Origin: Actinomycetes bacterium
GTDB taxonomy: Bacteria > Actinomycetota > Actinomycetes > Actinomycetales > Cellulomonadaceae
Assembly: GCA_021793115.1 (NCBI GenBank)
Contig: JAJYTJ010000018.1
Location: forward strand, 1 to 37,723
Reading direction: 5' to 3'
DNA length: 37,723 nt
Shown here: positions 7,202-15,611 of the stretch, piece by piece
How the letters are laid out: every line of letters starts with the position of its first letter
Numbering within the stretch: the stretch's first letter is position 1
Position numbers and translations under genes: made by a program
Notes under the pieces: model-generated
The model's database searches: none
What the model was told of the DNA's origin: nothing
Seen by the model: the letters and a program-made list of their open reading frames with translations, nothing else

Positions 7202-8073
7202 TAGCCGCCCGCCCGAAGGTCGTCCAGCAGGCTCGGGTGCGTCGGCTGCCACCCGAACCGCTCCCGGGTGAGCGCGCTGCTCGCGGGCTGGTCGACCGCG
7301 AAGATCTGGCCGAGGAATCCGTAGCTGTCGGCCGCGACCTGGCGCACCGGCAGACCGAGCTGCTGCGCGATGGCCTCGGTGACGTCGCGCATGCTGTCGC
7401 CCTCGTCGGCCACGGCGTGGAGCACCGTGGCCGGCTCGGCCTGCTCGAGGGCGAGCCGGAACAGCCGGGCCGCGTCGCGCCGGTGCACCGCAGGCCAGCG
7501 CTGCGCGCCGTCACCGACGTAGCCCACCGCACCCGTCCGGCGTGCGGTGGAGATGACGACGCTGGCGAAGCCGTAGGCCAGCCCGGCCTCGTGCACCGAT
7601 CGCGGCAGGCGCACCAGCGACGAACGGACGCCCCGGTCGGCGAGCCCCAGGACGGCCGCCGCGCTCCGGGCGCGACCGGCCATCGGCCCGTCCGTCGGCG
7701 CCGGATCGGCCTCGGTCGAGGCCCGGCCGGGCACCACGGGTGTGCCGGAGGCCATGACGAGCGCCTTGCCCGTCCCGGCGAGCGCCTCGCCCAGGCTCTG
7801 CAACGCCCGGGCCTCCTCCGCCATGTTCGCCTCGATCTCGGTGAAGTCGTTGCCGAACGCGAGGTTGATGACGCCGTCGGCCTGGTCGGCGCCGGCCTGC
7901 AGCACCGGCAGATCGGACAGGCTGCCGCGCAGCACGGCGGCGCCGGCCTCGGCGACGGCTCGGGCCGAGGCGTCCGACCGGGCGAGGCCGATGACCTCGT
8001 GGCCCGCGGCGATGAGCTCGGGGACGACGGCGGATCCGATCCCGCCGCTGGCACCGGTGACGAAGACGCGCAT
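7192..8073 (-). CDS. SDR-family NAD(P)-dependent epimerase/oxidoreductase
   Basis: A 293-residue Rossmann-fold protein of the atypical/extended short-chain dehydrogenase group. It opens with MRVFVTGASGGIGSAVV, matching the TGxxGxxG nucleotide-binding loop at residues 7-14. GLARSD follows at the end of strand 2, where NADP/NAD specificity is set, and DGVINLAFGND at strand 4. The usual catalytic YxxxK is not obvious; the region after VMASGTPVV has no Tyr-x3-Lys, so it may be a non-catalytic or redox-sensing member. The start ATG at 8073 has aaggag about 9 bases upstream. It diverges from a tetR gene with a shared operator region, implying repression by that TetR. The substrate is not inferable. 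Confidence 0.82.
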   Translation of the reverse strand: MRVFVTGASGGIGSAVVPELIAAGHEVIGLARSDASARAVAEAGAAVLRGSLSDLPVLQAGADQADGVINLAFGNDFTEIEANMAEEARALQSLGEALAGTGKALVMASGTPVVPGRASTEADPAPTDGPMAGRARSAAAVLGLADRGVRSSLVRLPRSVHEAGLAYGFASVVISTARRTGAVGYVGDGAQRWPAVHRRDAARLFRLALEQAEPATVLHAVADEGDSMRDVTEAIAQQLGLPVRQVAADSYGFLGQIFAVDQPASSALTRERFGWQPTHPSLLDDLRAGGYPQ

Positions 8074-8087
8074 GAGGGGCTCCTTAG

Positions 8088-8096
8088 TGATGCGAC
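8088..8096 (+). promoter_or_regulatory. TetR half-site near the SDR start
   Basis: TGATGCGAC repeats the left arm of the 8119-8140 palindrome and lies only 15 bases upstream of the SDR start codon. It may be a secondary contact for the same repressor. Confidence 0.4.
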
Positions 8097-8118
8097 TCTT
8101 GTCCCATCACTGTACGAC

Positions 8119-8140
8119 TGATGCGACCAAGGTCGCATCA
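8119..8140. promoter_or_regulatory. Perfect 22-bp palindrome, probable TetR operator
   Basis: TGATGCGACC-AA-GGTCGCATCA has 10-bp perfect arms around an AA centre. It lies between the divergent SDR and tetR genes and abuts the candidate tetR -10 element, the classic arrangement for a self-regulating TetR repressor that also controls its neighbour. Confidence 0.75.
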
Positions 8141-8142
8141 TC

Positions 8143-8148
8143 TAGGAT
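8143..8148 (+). promoter_or_regulatory. -10 element of tetR, leaderless transcript predicted
   Basis: TAGGAT ends exactly 6 bases before the GTG at 8155, so transcription would begin at or next to the start codon. No Shine-Dalgarno sequence is present. The same geometry is seen at the lysR gene (33275-33280). Confidence 0.55.
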
Positions 8149-8154
8149 GGGTCC

Positions 8155-8727
8155 GTGCCTCGCTGGGAACCGCATGCGCGCGAGCGGCTGGTGGCCGCGG
8201 CACTGCAGCTGTTCGGGGAGCAGGGCTACGACCAGACCACGGTCGCTCAGATCGCCGACCGCGCCGGCCTGACGAAGAGCACCTTCTTCCGCCACTTCCC
8301 CGACAAGCGCGACGTGCTGGCCGCCGGCCAGGAGAGGCTCACGGGGCTCCTGGTCGCGGGCGTGGCCGCCGCGCCCCCCGAGGCGACGCCGCTCGCCGTG
8401 GTGGCCGCGGGCCTCCAGCGCGTCGCCGCGTCCATGACCGAGCTCAACCGCGCGATCGCACCGTCGGCGCAGGCCGCGATCGCCTCGAACGCCGAGCTGC
8501 AGGCCCGCGACCAGCTCAAGCACGTCGGCTTGGCGGCCGCCGTGGCCGGCGCGCTCCACGACCGCGGTGTCCCCGAGGCCGCCGCGGTGATGGCGGCCGA
8601 GGTGGGTCTGCTGGCGTTCCGGGACGCGTTCGCCGCGTGGGTCGAGCCGGACAACACGACCCCTCTGCCCAAGCTCACGGCGGACGCGTTCGCCCGGCTG
8701 CGGACGGCGTTGCGCGAGCTGGACTGA
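8155..8727 (+). CDS. TetR/AcrR family transcriptional repressor
   Basis: A 190-residue one-domain regulator. The N-terminal helix-turn-helix is complete: RERLVAAALQLFGEQGYDQTTV, then IADRAGLTKSTFFRHFPDK at about 34-52, with the F-x-x-HFxxK signature of TetR proteins. The C-terminal ligand domain is helical and Ala-rich without a specific signature. The GTG at 8155 is the only start that keeps the first helix intact and is probably leaderless (TAGGAT 6 bases upstream). The perfect palindrome 8119-8140 covers its own promoter and faces the SDR gene, so it most likely represses both. A strong bidirectional hairpin follows the gene. The inducer is unknown; the SDR substrate is a reasonable candidate. 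Confidence 0.9.
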   Translation: MPRWEPHARERLVAAALQLFGEQGYDQTTVAQIADRAGLTKSTFFRHFPDKRDVLAAGQERLTGLLVAGVAAAPPEATPLAVVAAGLQRVAASMTELNRAIAPSAQAAIASNAELQARDQLKHVGLAAAVAGALHDRGVPEAAAVMAAEVGLLAFRDAFAAWVEPDNTTPLPKLTADAFARLRTALRELD

Positions 8728-8747
8728 CCACCGCCGAGCCGCACGGC

Positions 8748-8782
8748 GGACGGGCGGTGGTCGACCGCCCCACCGCCCGTCC
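8748..8782. terminator. Bidirectional terminator between tetR and the DUF2202 gene
   Basis: GGACGGGCGGTGG (8748-8760) and CCACCGCCCGTCC (8770-8782) make a perfect 13-bp stem with a 9-base loop between two convergent genes. There is no T-run, but symmetry and position strongly suggest transcription termination from both sides. Confidence 0.7.
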
Positions 8783-8800
8783 GGTCGCCACGGCGAGCGG

Positions 8801-9538
8801 TCAGCCGCCGAACGCCGCCAGGTGCTGCTGGGTCGCGGTGGTCAGGTGGCTGTAGACCAGCTCCACGTCGGGCGCGTCCAGGCCGGCGGCCGCCGAGCTG
8901 AGGAGCGTCAGGTCGGCCGACTCGACCGTCCGGGCGGCGGCGTAGGCCGCGTCGGTGCTCGCGGAGCCCTCGGCGAGCAAGCGGTCGTACGTCGCCTGGA
9001 TCGTCGGGTCGCTGAACGTCCCGGTGACGTGGTCGGCGCTCAGGTCGGTGAGGCCGTACCGGTCGAGCAGCAGCCGGATCTCCGTGAGGTGCTGGGTCTC
9101 GGCGTCGGCGATGCGCGCGAAGACCGGGGTCGTGGCGTCGGCCGCGAACGCGGTGTAGAGGTCGTGCGCGAGCAGCTCCTCCTCGGCCATCCCCGCGAGG
9201 TCGGCCTGCTGGGCCGCCGTCAGGGTGCCCGACGCGGTCCCGGCCAGGCCGGTGCCGGTCCCGCCGCCGTAGCGGTGGGCCGCGCCCGCGCCGGGGGCCG
9301 CCGGGCCGCCGGGCGCCGCGGCGTTGCCGACGCCGGCCCGCGCGCCGCGCGCACCGCCCGCCGAGATGCCGGCGCCGTCGCAGGCGCCGGTGCCCGGCCC
9401 GACCTGGCGCGTGGTGGTGGGCGTGGGCGTGGGGCCCGGCGCGTCCGCCCGGGTGGACGCCAGGGCGGGGGCGGCGACGAGGGCGGTGGCGAGCACGCCG
9501 CCGGCGGCGGCGATCGCGAAGCGGGTTCGGGTGCGCAT
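8801..9538 (-). CDS. Secreted DUF2202 (ferritin-like) protein
   Basis: A 245-residue exported protein. The ATG at 9538 has aggag 5 bases upstream and starts a clear signal peptide: RTRTRF, a hydrophobic Ala/Val stretch, and an APALA-S cleavage site near residue 28. A Pro/Thr and then Gly/Ala-rich linker (about 30-105) precedes a C-terminal four-helix domain. Helix 1 has EEELLAHDLYTAF, helix 2 DAETQHLTEIRLLLDRYG, helix 3 VESADL, and helix 4 VYSHLTTATQQHLAAF. The spaced Glu/His residues match a ferritin-like metal site of the DUF2202 family, whose function is not established. It is transcribed away from the regulator/kinase pair beginning at 9696, which may control it. Alternative upstream starts would destroy the signal peptide. 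Confidence 0.85.
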   Translation of the reverse strand: MRTRTRFAIAAAGGVLATALVAAPALASTRADAPGPTPTPTTTRQVGPGTGACDGAGISAGGARGARAGVGNAAAPGGPAAPGAGAAHRYGGGTGTGLAGTASGTLTAAQQADLAGMAEEELLAHDLYTAFAADATTPVFARIADAETQHLTEIRLLLDRYGLTDLSADHVTGTFSDPTIQATYDRLLAEGSASTDAAYAAARTVESADLTLLSSAAAGLDAPDVELVYSHLTTATQQHLAAFGG

Positions 9539-9683
9539 GGTGTGCTCCTGTGGTGGTCGGTGTCCTTGCTGGTAGGCCCCAGCGTCGGCCGCCCGGGTGG
9601 AGCGGCTGCGCCGCCCGTGTGGAGACGGGATGGAGTTCCGGGCGGCCGCGCCCGGCGGGGTCCTGCAGCCCGCGCGGAGCGGA

Positions 9684-9689
9684 CATGAT
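9684..9689 (+). promoter_or_regulatory. Candidate -10 of the response regulator gene (leaderless)
   Basis: CATGAT ends 6 bases before the ATG at 9696, repeating the spacing seen at tetR and lysR, although the first T of TANNNT is a C here. No well-placed Shine-Dalgarno sequence is present. Confidence 0.35.
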
Positions 9690-9695
9690 GGGGCC

Positions 9696-10384
<689 letters not shown>

Positions 10385-10388
<4 letters not shown>

Positions 10389-11890
10389 GGGGCCCCGCCG
10401 GCGACCGCACCCGCGCGCCGCGCCAGCCCCACGAGGCGCGCCGGCCGGGCGAGCCGAGCCTGGCGAGCCACGCCGGGCTCGGTCCCGTCGGGCGCCGGCT
10501 CATGCTCGCGTTCGTCCTGGTCACCGCCTTCTCGCTGGTCGTCGTCACGGCGGCGGCCGTGGTCGGCGTCGGCCGCGGCCTCACGGCGTCGCAGGACGCC
10601 ACCCGCCGGTCCGCGGCGACCTCCTCGGCCGCAGCGGCGGCGACCGCGTACGCCGCGGCGGGCGGCTGGCCCGGGGTGGACCTGTCGCAGGCGTCCGCCG
10701 TCGCGGAGGCGGCCGGTGCCCGGCTGTTCGTCACGTCGGCCGCCGGGCAGCCGGTGGGCGCCGGCCGCGGGGGCGCCGGCGGCGCCGGGCAGGGTCAGGG
10801 CACGCAGGGCCAGGGCGGTCAGGGCGGCGCGGGGCCTGCCGGCGGCACCGGTGTGGTCAGCGCGCCGGTGGCCGTCGGCGGCGCGCAGGTGGGCACCGTG
10901 CGGCTCGTCTTCCCACCGGCCAGCGTGACCCAGGCCCGGGATGTCGCGTGGACCTGGATCGGCATCGCCGCGGCGGCCGCGTTGCTGCTCGCCCTGGCCG
11001 CGGGGTGGTTCGTCACGCGGTGGGTGACCGGACCCGTGCTGCGCACCACCCGGGCCGCGCGCGCGTTCGCCGCGGGCGACCGGACCGCCCGCACCGCGGC
11101 CGCAGGCCCGGGCGAGCTGGCCGAGCTGGGCCACGCCGTCAACGCCATGGCCGACGCGGTCGTCCGCTCCGAGCGGGAGCAGCGCACGCTCACCGCGGAC
11201 GTCGCGCACGAGCTCCGCACCCCGCTGGCCGCCCTGCAGGCAGGGCTGGAAGAGCTCCGCGACGGCTTCGTCGAGGCCGACCCGGCCCGGCTCGCCGCGC
11301 TGCACGACCAGGCGCTGCGGCTGGGACGCGTGGTCGGCGACCTGGCGGAGCTCTCCGCGGCCGAGGCGGAGGCCGGCGGCGCGAGCATGCGTCGCACGCC
11401 GGTCGACCTCGCGTCGTTGGCGGCCGACGAGGTCGCGGCCCGCGCACCCCAGCTGCGCGCCGCCGGCCTGGACGTCGACCTGCACACCGCGGCCGGCGTC
11501 GCCGTGCTGGCCGACCCCGACCGGCTGCACCAGGTGCTGGGCAACCTCCTGGCCAACACAGCCCGGTTCTGCCGTCCCGGCGACCGGGTCGACGTCCACG
11601 TGCGCGCCGAGGCGGGCCGGGCCGTGCTCGAGGTGGTGGACACCGGGCCGGGGATCCCACCCGACGAGCTGCCGCACGTGTTCGAGCGGCTGTGGCGGGG
11701 CCGGGAGGCGGCGCACGTCACCGGGTCCGGCATCGGCCTGGCCGTGGCCCGCGAGATCGTCACCGCGCACGGCGGCACCATCGAGGTCACGTCCGCCGGG
11801 CGCGGCACCGCCGTGACGGTCCGCCTGCCGGCCGCGGCCGGGACCGCGGCGACGGGCCAGCCGCCGGCCGCCGCTCAGGGCCGCAGGTAG
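10385..11890 (+). CDS. Membrane sensor histidine kinase with Gly/Gln-rich sensor loop
   Basis: A 501-residue partner of the preceding regulator; the GTG at 10385 overlaps its stop (GTGA). Parts: a basic cytoplasmic tail; TM1 about 39-62 (LMLAFVLVTAFSLVVV); an extracytoplasmic segment about 65-188 containing a low-complexity Gly/Gln tract at about 125-157; TM2 about 189-213; a HAMP domain (RAARAFAAGDRTART); the phosphoacceptor His275 in DVAHELRTPL; an N-box (NLLANTARFC); a G1 box DTGPGIPPDELPHVFERL; and a G2 box SGIGLAVAREIV. All catalytic boxes are intact. An ATG at 10502 would remove the basic tail but keep TM1 and is the alternative start. The last 16 bases overlap the convergent dsrE-like gene. 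Confidence 0.92.
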
Positions 11891-12216
11891 GCCCAACCCT
11901 CGAACTGGCGCGCGACGAGGTGGCCCACGCCGGACGGCACGACGACCGCTCCGGGCACCAGGTCGTCGTCCCCGACACCGGCCGAGCGCATCGAGTTGCG
12001 GCACACCGCCAGCCCGATGCCGGCCGCCCGCGCCTCGGCGAGCGCCTCACCGGCCGGCGAACCAGGCAACGCCAGCGCCAGCGCCGGCCCGTGCACCACG
12101 ACCTCCACCGGCGTGCCGGCCGGCAGGCCTGGCAGCAGGTTGAGCGCGTTGCGCAGCACCGCCCGGTGCTTGTCCTCGGCACCCTCGCTCAGGTGCAGCA
12201 CCACTCCCCTGGTCAT
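11875..12216 (-). CDS. DsrE-family protein
   Basis: A small cytosolic protein of 113 residues. VVLHLSEGAEDKHRAVLRNALNLL, then VEVVVHGPALALAL, then GIGLAVCRNSMRS, and a closing VPSGVGHLVARQFEGWAYLRP are the strand-helix pattern of DsrE/DsrF-like sulfur-relay proteins. The single Cys in LAVCRNSM is at the position where family members carry the reactive cysteine, followed by the usual short helix. The ATG at 12216 has ggagg 7 bases upstream. Its 3' end runs 16 bases into the end of the kinase gene on the opposite strand. The MFS gene upstream reads in the same direction with 128 bases between, so co-transcription is possible. The exact role (sulfur transfer or redox sensing) is not inferable. 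Confidence 0.8.
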   Translation of the reverse strand: MTRGVVLHLSEGAEDKHRAVLRNALNLLPGLPAGTPVEVVVHGPALALALPGSPAGEALAEARAAGIGLAVCRNSMRSAGVGDDDLVPGAVVVPSGVGHLVARQFEGWAYLRP

Positions 12217-12344
12217 CGCATCGCCTCCGTCGTCGTCGCTCGTGCCGGGGCAGGCGGCACGCCGCCCGGGCGCCCCGGGCCGCACCATCGTCGCGCGCCA
12301 GCCTGAGGGCGCGCTCGTGCTGGTGCGCCGCACCACGGAGGCGC

Positions 12345-13613
12345 TCAGCGCGCCGGCGCCCCGCCCCGCGCACCGGGCCGCAGGCCCACCGTCAGCACGG
12401 CCGCCGCGAGCATCCAGGCCGCCGCGTAGCCGAACGCCAGCCCGGCGGACCCGACGGCCCAGAGCAGTCCGGCGACCAGCGAGGCACCGAGGTCGCCGAT
12501 CGCCTGGGTGAGCCCCAGCAGGCCGTACCCGTTGCCCCGCAACCGGTCGGGCAGCGCCCGCGCGACGAACGTCGACTCCGACGTCTCGGCCATCCCGATG
12601 CCGATGCCGGCGAGCAGGAAGGCGACCAGCGGGGTCGCCCAGCCGGCCGGGCCGAGGCCGAACAGCAGGTACGCGACGACGTAGACGCTCGCCCCGGCCA
12701 GCAGCACCGGCCGCGGCCCGTGACGGTCGGCCAGCGTGCCGCCGACGAGCGAGGCGCCCGTGGCGGCGGCGTTGTGGCCGGCGTACATGAGGATCGCGAC
12801 GCTGGCCGCCGAGGTCGCGGACCGGCCGGTCGCCACGAGCTGGGTCGTCGCCCGCAGGATGAGGAAGGTCGTCGCGAGGTTGCCCAGCTCGAAGCACGCG
12901 ACCGGGACGAGGACGCGCGCCAGCCCGGCGTCGCGCAGCTCACGCAGGTTGAAGCTGAGGCGCCGGCGCGCGCCGGGTTCGACGAGGCTGCGCCGCGCCT
13001 CGCGGGCCGCGACGGTGATCGCCACCACCGCCAGCAGGCCGGGCACGAAGGACCAGAGCATGGCGTGCCGGATGCCCACGACCGCGACGAGCGCCGACGC
13101 CAGGAGCGGGCCGGCGAGCGCGCCGAGGTTGTCTCCGGCACGCTCGACACCGCTGGCGCGGCCGTAGGCGTGCGGCGGCGACAGCGACATCAGCAACGTG
13201 TCGCGCGCGGGTGAGCGGATGCCGCGCGCCGCCCAGGCGAACGCGCGCAGGACCGCCACCTGCCACACGGCCGTCGTCAGGCCGATCGCCGCGGTGGCCA
13301 CGGTGGTGACGACGTAGCCGCCCGACGCCAGGCGGCCGCGCCGCTCGCGGTCGGCGGCGAGGGGGCCACCGGCCAGCTTGGACAGCCCGGTCAGGGCGTC
13401 GGAGGCGCCCTCGATCACGCCGAGCGCCGCGGGGCCGGCGTGCAGCGTCGACGTCAGGAAGCTCGGCAGCAGGCTGGTGACGACCTCGTGGCTGGCGTCC
13501 GAACCGAACGAGGCGACGCCGACCGAGACGACACCCGGGGTCAACCAGTGACGGCCGCGGGGGCCGCGGTCCGCGACGTCGTGGCCGGTGCCCTCGTCGG
13601 GCGCGCCGCTCAC
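12345..13613 (-). CDS. MFS transporter
   Basis: A 422-residue major facilitator with about 12 hydrophobic segments. Family marks include a loop 2-3 basic motif (LAADRERRGRLASGGYV), the RGIRSPARDTLLMSLSP segment with RASGVERAGDNLGALAGP, and a second-half ADRHGPRPVLL loop. This resembles the drug/metabolite exporter group that includes fosmidomycin-resistance and NreB-like proteins, but the substrate cannot be read from sequence. The start is the GTG at 13613; the first 20 residues are hydrophilic and charged. A closer start is possible but none has a better ribosome site. Upstream is a 227-base stretch with no recognised gene, then a tandem repeat. Confidence 0.85.
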   Translation of the reverse strand: MSGAPDEGTGHDVADRGPRGRHWLTPGVVSVGVASFGSDASHEVVTSLLPSFLTSTLHAGPAALGVIEGASDALTGLSKLAGGPLAADRERRGRLASGGYVVTTVATAAIGLTTAVWQVAVLRAFAWAARGIRSPARDTLLMSLSPPHAYGRASGVERAGDNLGALAGPLLASALVAVVGIRHAMLWSFVPGLLAVVAITVAAREARRSLVEPGARRRLSFNLRELRDAGLARVLVPVACFELGNLATTFLILRATTQLVATGRSATSAASVAILMYAGHNAAATGASLVGGTLADRHGPRPVLLAGASVYVVAYLLFGLGPAGWATPLVAFLLAGIGIGMAETSESTFVARALPDRLRGNGYGLLGLTQAIGDLGASLVAGLLWAVGSAGLAFGYAAAWMLAAAVLTVGLRPGARGGAPAR

Positions 13614-13840
13614 CGCGGCACCGCGATCGCGTCGGTGCGCTCGCCGCCGATCGGAGGCGACGACGCGACCCCCTCGTCGGGCGCCCGGAGACCGGCTTCC
13701 ATCGCACCAACCTTCGCACCGGACGGCCCCGGCGTCAGGTCGTCACATGCGGACGCGCCGGCCGCCCGCCGGCAGGCGGCGACGGAGCGCGCGGCACCGT
13801 GGACGGGACCGCCACGGTCGCAGGGACGCCGCGGGGCCCG
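13614..13840. other. Intergenic region between two MFS genes
   Basis: No supportable gene, RNA or convincing promoter was seen. It must contain the expression signals for the downstream MFS gene on the minus strand. Confidence 0.4.
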
Positions 13841-13940
13841 TGCGTCAGCGCGATGCCGCGCGTCGCGGCGCCCGTGCGTCAGCGCAGCGGCGCGCGTCGC
13901 GGCGCGCCTGCGTCAGCGCAGCGGCGCGCGTCGCGGCAGG
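13841..13940. repeat. Three tandem copies of a 34-bp unit
   Basis: Copies start at 13841, 13875 and 13909, each opening TGCGTCAGCGC and containing GCGCGTCGCGGC. The third copy is partly inside the 3' end of the second MFS gene and includes its stop codon (minus-strand residues RRAPLR-stop). The other two copies therefore look like duplications of the end of that gene extending into the intergenic space. Copies 2 and 3 are nearly identical; copy 1 has diverged slightly. Confidence 0.8.
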
Positions 13941-15502
13941 GCGAACGTCGCGGCGAAGCCGACCGCGAGGGCGACGGCCGCCAGCCCGGTGGTCACCTGG
14001 CTCGCGTGGATCATCGCGTCCCCCGCGGCAACCGCCGCCGCATGCATGCCGGGGGCGGACTGCAGGCCCGCGATCGCGATGCCGGCGCTGTCCTTCACAC
14101 CGGACGTGAGCTGGTCCACCATGGCGCCCGGCAGGCCGAGGGCGCCGAGGTTGTGCCGGGTGGCGGTGGCGAGGCTGGACACCAGCAGCCCGCCCAGCAG
14201 CGCGACGCCGAGCGCCGACCCCAGCTGGCGCACGGTGCTCTGCAGCCCGGACGCCTGGCCGCTCTCGTCGACCGGCACGTCCGAGAGCAGCAGCGACGTG
14301 AGCTGTGCGGTGGCCATGCCGACCCCGGTCCCGTACACGAAGAGCCACAGGCACAGCACCACGACCGGGATGCTGGTGGACAGGCTGAGCGCCAAGCCCC
14401 CGACGGCGATCGCCTCGAGCGCGAGCCCGGTCTGCACGATCGCCCGCTGCGACATCCGCCGGCCCAGCTGCGGCAGCCCACCGGAGACGAGGAACGTGCC
14501 GAGCGCGAGGCACAGGATCACGCCGCCGGTGCCCAGTGCGGAGTAGCCGAGCGTGCCCTGCAGCAGCAGCGGCAGCGTGAACAGGAGCCCGAACTCCCCG
14601 AACGCGACGATGAGCGCCGCGATGATCCCGGCTCGGAACGTCCGCACCCGCAGCAGCGACAGGTCGACGAGGGCGTGCCGGCGGCCGGCGGCACGGCGCA
14701 GCTCCACGACGACGAACGCCACCAGTGCCAGCACACCGCCCGCCAGCGCGAACGGGACGGGCGACAGCCCGCCGGAGGGCCGGCGCGTCCAGCCGAACCA
14801 CGACGACTCGATGAGCGCGAACACGATCCCGCCCATCCCGACCGCGCTGAGGATCACGCCCCATGCGTCGGTGCCGGGAGCCGCGGTCGCGTCCCTCGTC
14901 TCGGGCACGGCGCGCACGATGCCCACGAGCACCGCCAGCCCGACCGGGATGTTGAGCCAGAACGCCCACCGCCACGAGACGTCGGTGGCCAGCCAGCCGC
15001 CCAGCAGCGGCCCGATGGCCGCCATGCCGCCGATCGCAGAGCCCCACACCGCGAAGCCGATGGCGCGCGCCCTCCCGGTGAACGTCGCGTTGAGCGTCGA
15101 CAGCGTGCTGGGCACCACCATCGCGGCGCCGAGCCCCTGCACCAACCGGGCCACGATGAGCTGCGTCGCGCCGCCGCTGAGGCCGGCCACCAGGGACGCC
15201 GCCATGAACAGCACCATCCCGGCGGCGAAGAACCGGCGCCGCCCGTGCAGGTCACCCAGCCGCCCCACGGTGATGAGCACGGCCGCGAACACCAGCGCGT
15301 AGGAGGCGTTCAGCCACTGCGCGTCCGCGGCGGTCAGGTGCAGGTCCGCCATCACCACCGGCAGCGCGACGTTGACGATCGTCGCGTCCATGATGACGAC
15401 GGCCACGCCGAAGCCGATGGTCAGCAGCGCGGCCCAGCCGCGACGGTCCAGGGTGGGCGTGCCGGTGGTCGCGCTCGACAGGTCGGTGCTCTCGTGGCTC
15501 AC
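13913..15502 (-). CDS. DHA2-family (EmrB/QacA) drug exporter
   Basis: A 529-residue MFS protein with 14 predicted membrane segments. Characteristic DHA2 motifs: IMDATIVNVALPVVMADL (TM1), the loop GRLGDLHGRRRFF, the antiporter motif C region IGPLLGGWLATDVSWRWAFWLNIPVG, and QASGLQSTVRQLGSALGVALLGG in the second half. It should export drugs or other hydrophobic compounds in exchange for protons. The GTG at 15502 is preferred over the ATG at 15562. The extra 20 codons would lie across a strong promoter and two operator dyads, whereas the GTG sits 8 bases after the -10 element. No regulator gene is adjacent, so the repressor must be encoded elsewhere. Confidence 0.9.
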   Translation of the reverse strand: MSHESTDLSSATTGTPTLDRRGWAALLTIGFGVAVVIMDATIVNVALPVVMADLHLTAADAQWLNASYALVFAAVLITVGRLGDLHGRRRFFAAGMVLFMAASLVAGLSGGATQLIVARLVQGLGAAMVVPSTLSTLNATFTGRARAIGFAVWGSAIGGMAAIGPLLGGWLATDVSWRWAFWLNIPVGLAVLVGIVRAVPETRDATAAPGTDAWGVILSAVGMGGIVFALIESSWFGWTRRPSGGLSPVPFALAGGVLALVAFVVVELRRAAGRRHALVDLSLLRVRTFRAGIIAALIVAFGEFGLLFTLPLLLQGTLGYSALGTGGVILCLALGTFLVSGGLPQLGRRMSQRAIVQTGLALEAIAVGGLALSLSTSIPVVVLCLWLFVYGTGVGMATAQLTSLLLSDVPVDESGQASGLQSTVRQLGSALGVALLGGLLVSSLATATRHNLGALGLPGAMVDQLTSGVKDSAGIAIAGLQSAPGMHAAAVAAGDAMIHASQVTTGLAAVALAVGFAATFALPRRAPLR

Positions 15503-15510
15503 GACCCAGA

Positions 15511-15540
15511 ACTTTACCGACACCGTGTCGGGAAAGTCAA
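15511..15540 (-). promoter_or_regulatory. Promoter with embedded operator for the DHA2 exporter
   Basis: On the minus strand TTGACT (15540-15535) and TAAAGT (15516-15511) are separated by 18 bases, an excellent housekeeping promoter. The spacer carries CCGACA-CCG-TGTCGG (15517-15531). Including the flanks ACTTT and AAAGT, the dyad spans 15511-15537 with one mismatch. A repressor bound here would block RNA polymerase directly. The start codon is 8 bases from the -10, so the transcript is leaderless or nearly so. Confidence 0.75.
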
Positions 15541-15544
15541 CGTT

Positions 15545-15559
15545 CCGACAGAGTGTCGC
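15545..15559. promoter_or_regulatory. Second operator dyad upstream of the DHA2 promoter
   Basis: CCGACA-GAG-TGTCGC repeats the half-sites of the operator at 15517-15531 with one change in the last base. The two dyads are 28 bases apart centre to centre, suggesting cooperative binding of a TetR- or MarR-type repressor. Confidence 0.6.
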
Positions 15560-15611
15560 CATCGCACCGCGTCACCGCGTGGGCGGGCGACGCGGTGCGA
15601 CTCGCGGGGGC

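Noticed and set aside
13841..13940. Repeat array resembling a small CRISPR
   Set aside because: The 34-bp copies are directly adjacent with no spacers and overlap a coding end; no cas genes are present.
15503..15562. N-terminal extension of the DHA2 exporter to the ATG at 15562
   Set aside because: These 20 codons overlap a good promoter and two operator dyads; the GTG at 15502 is more plausible.
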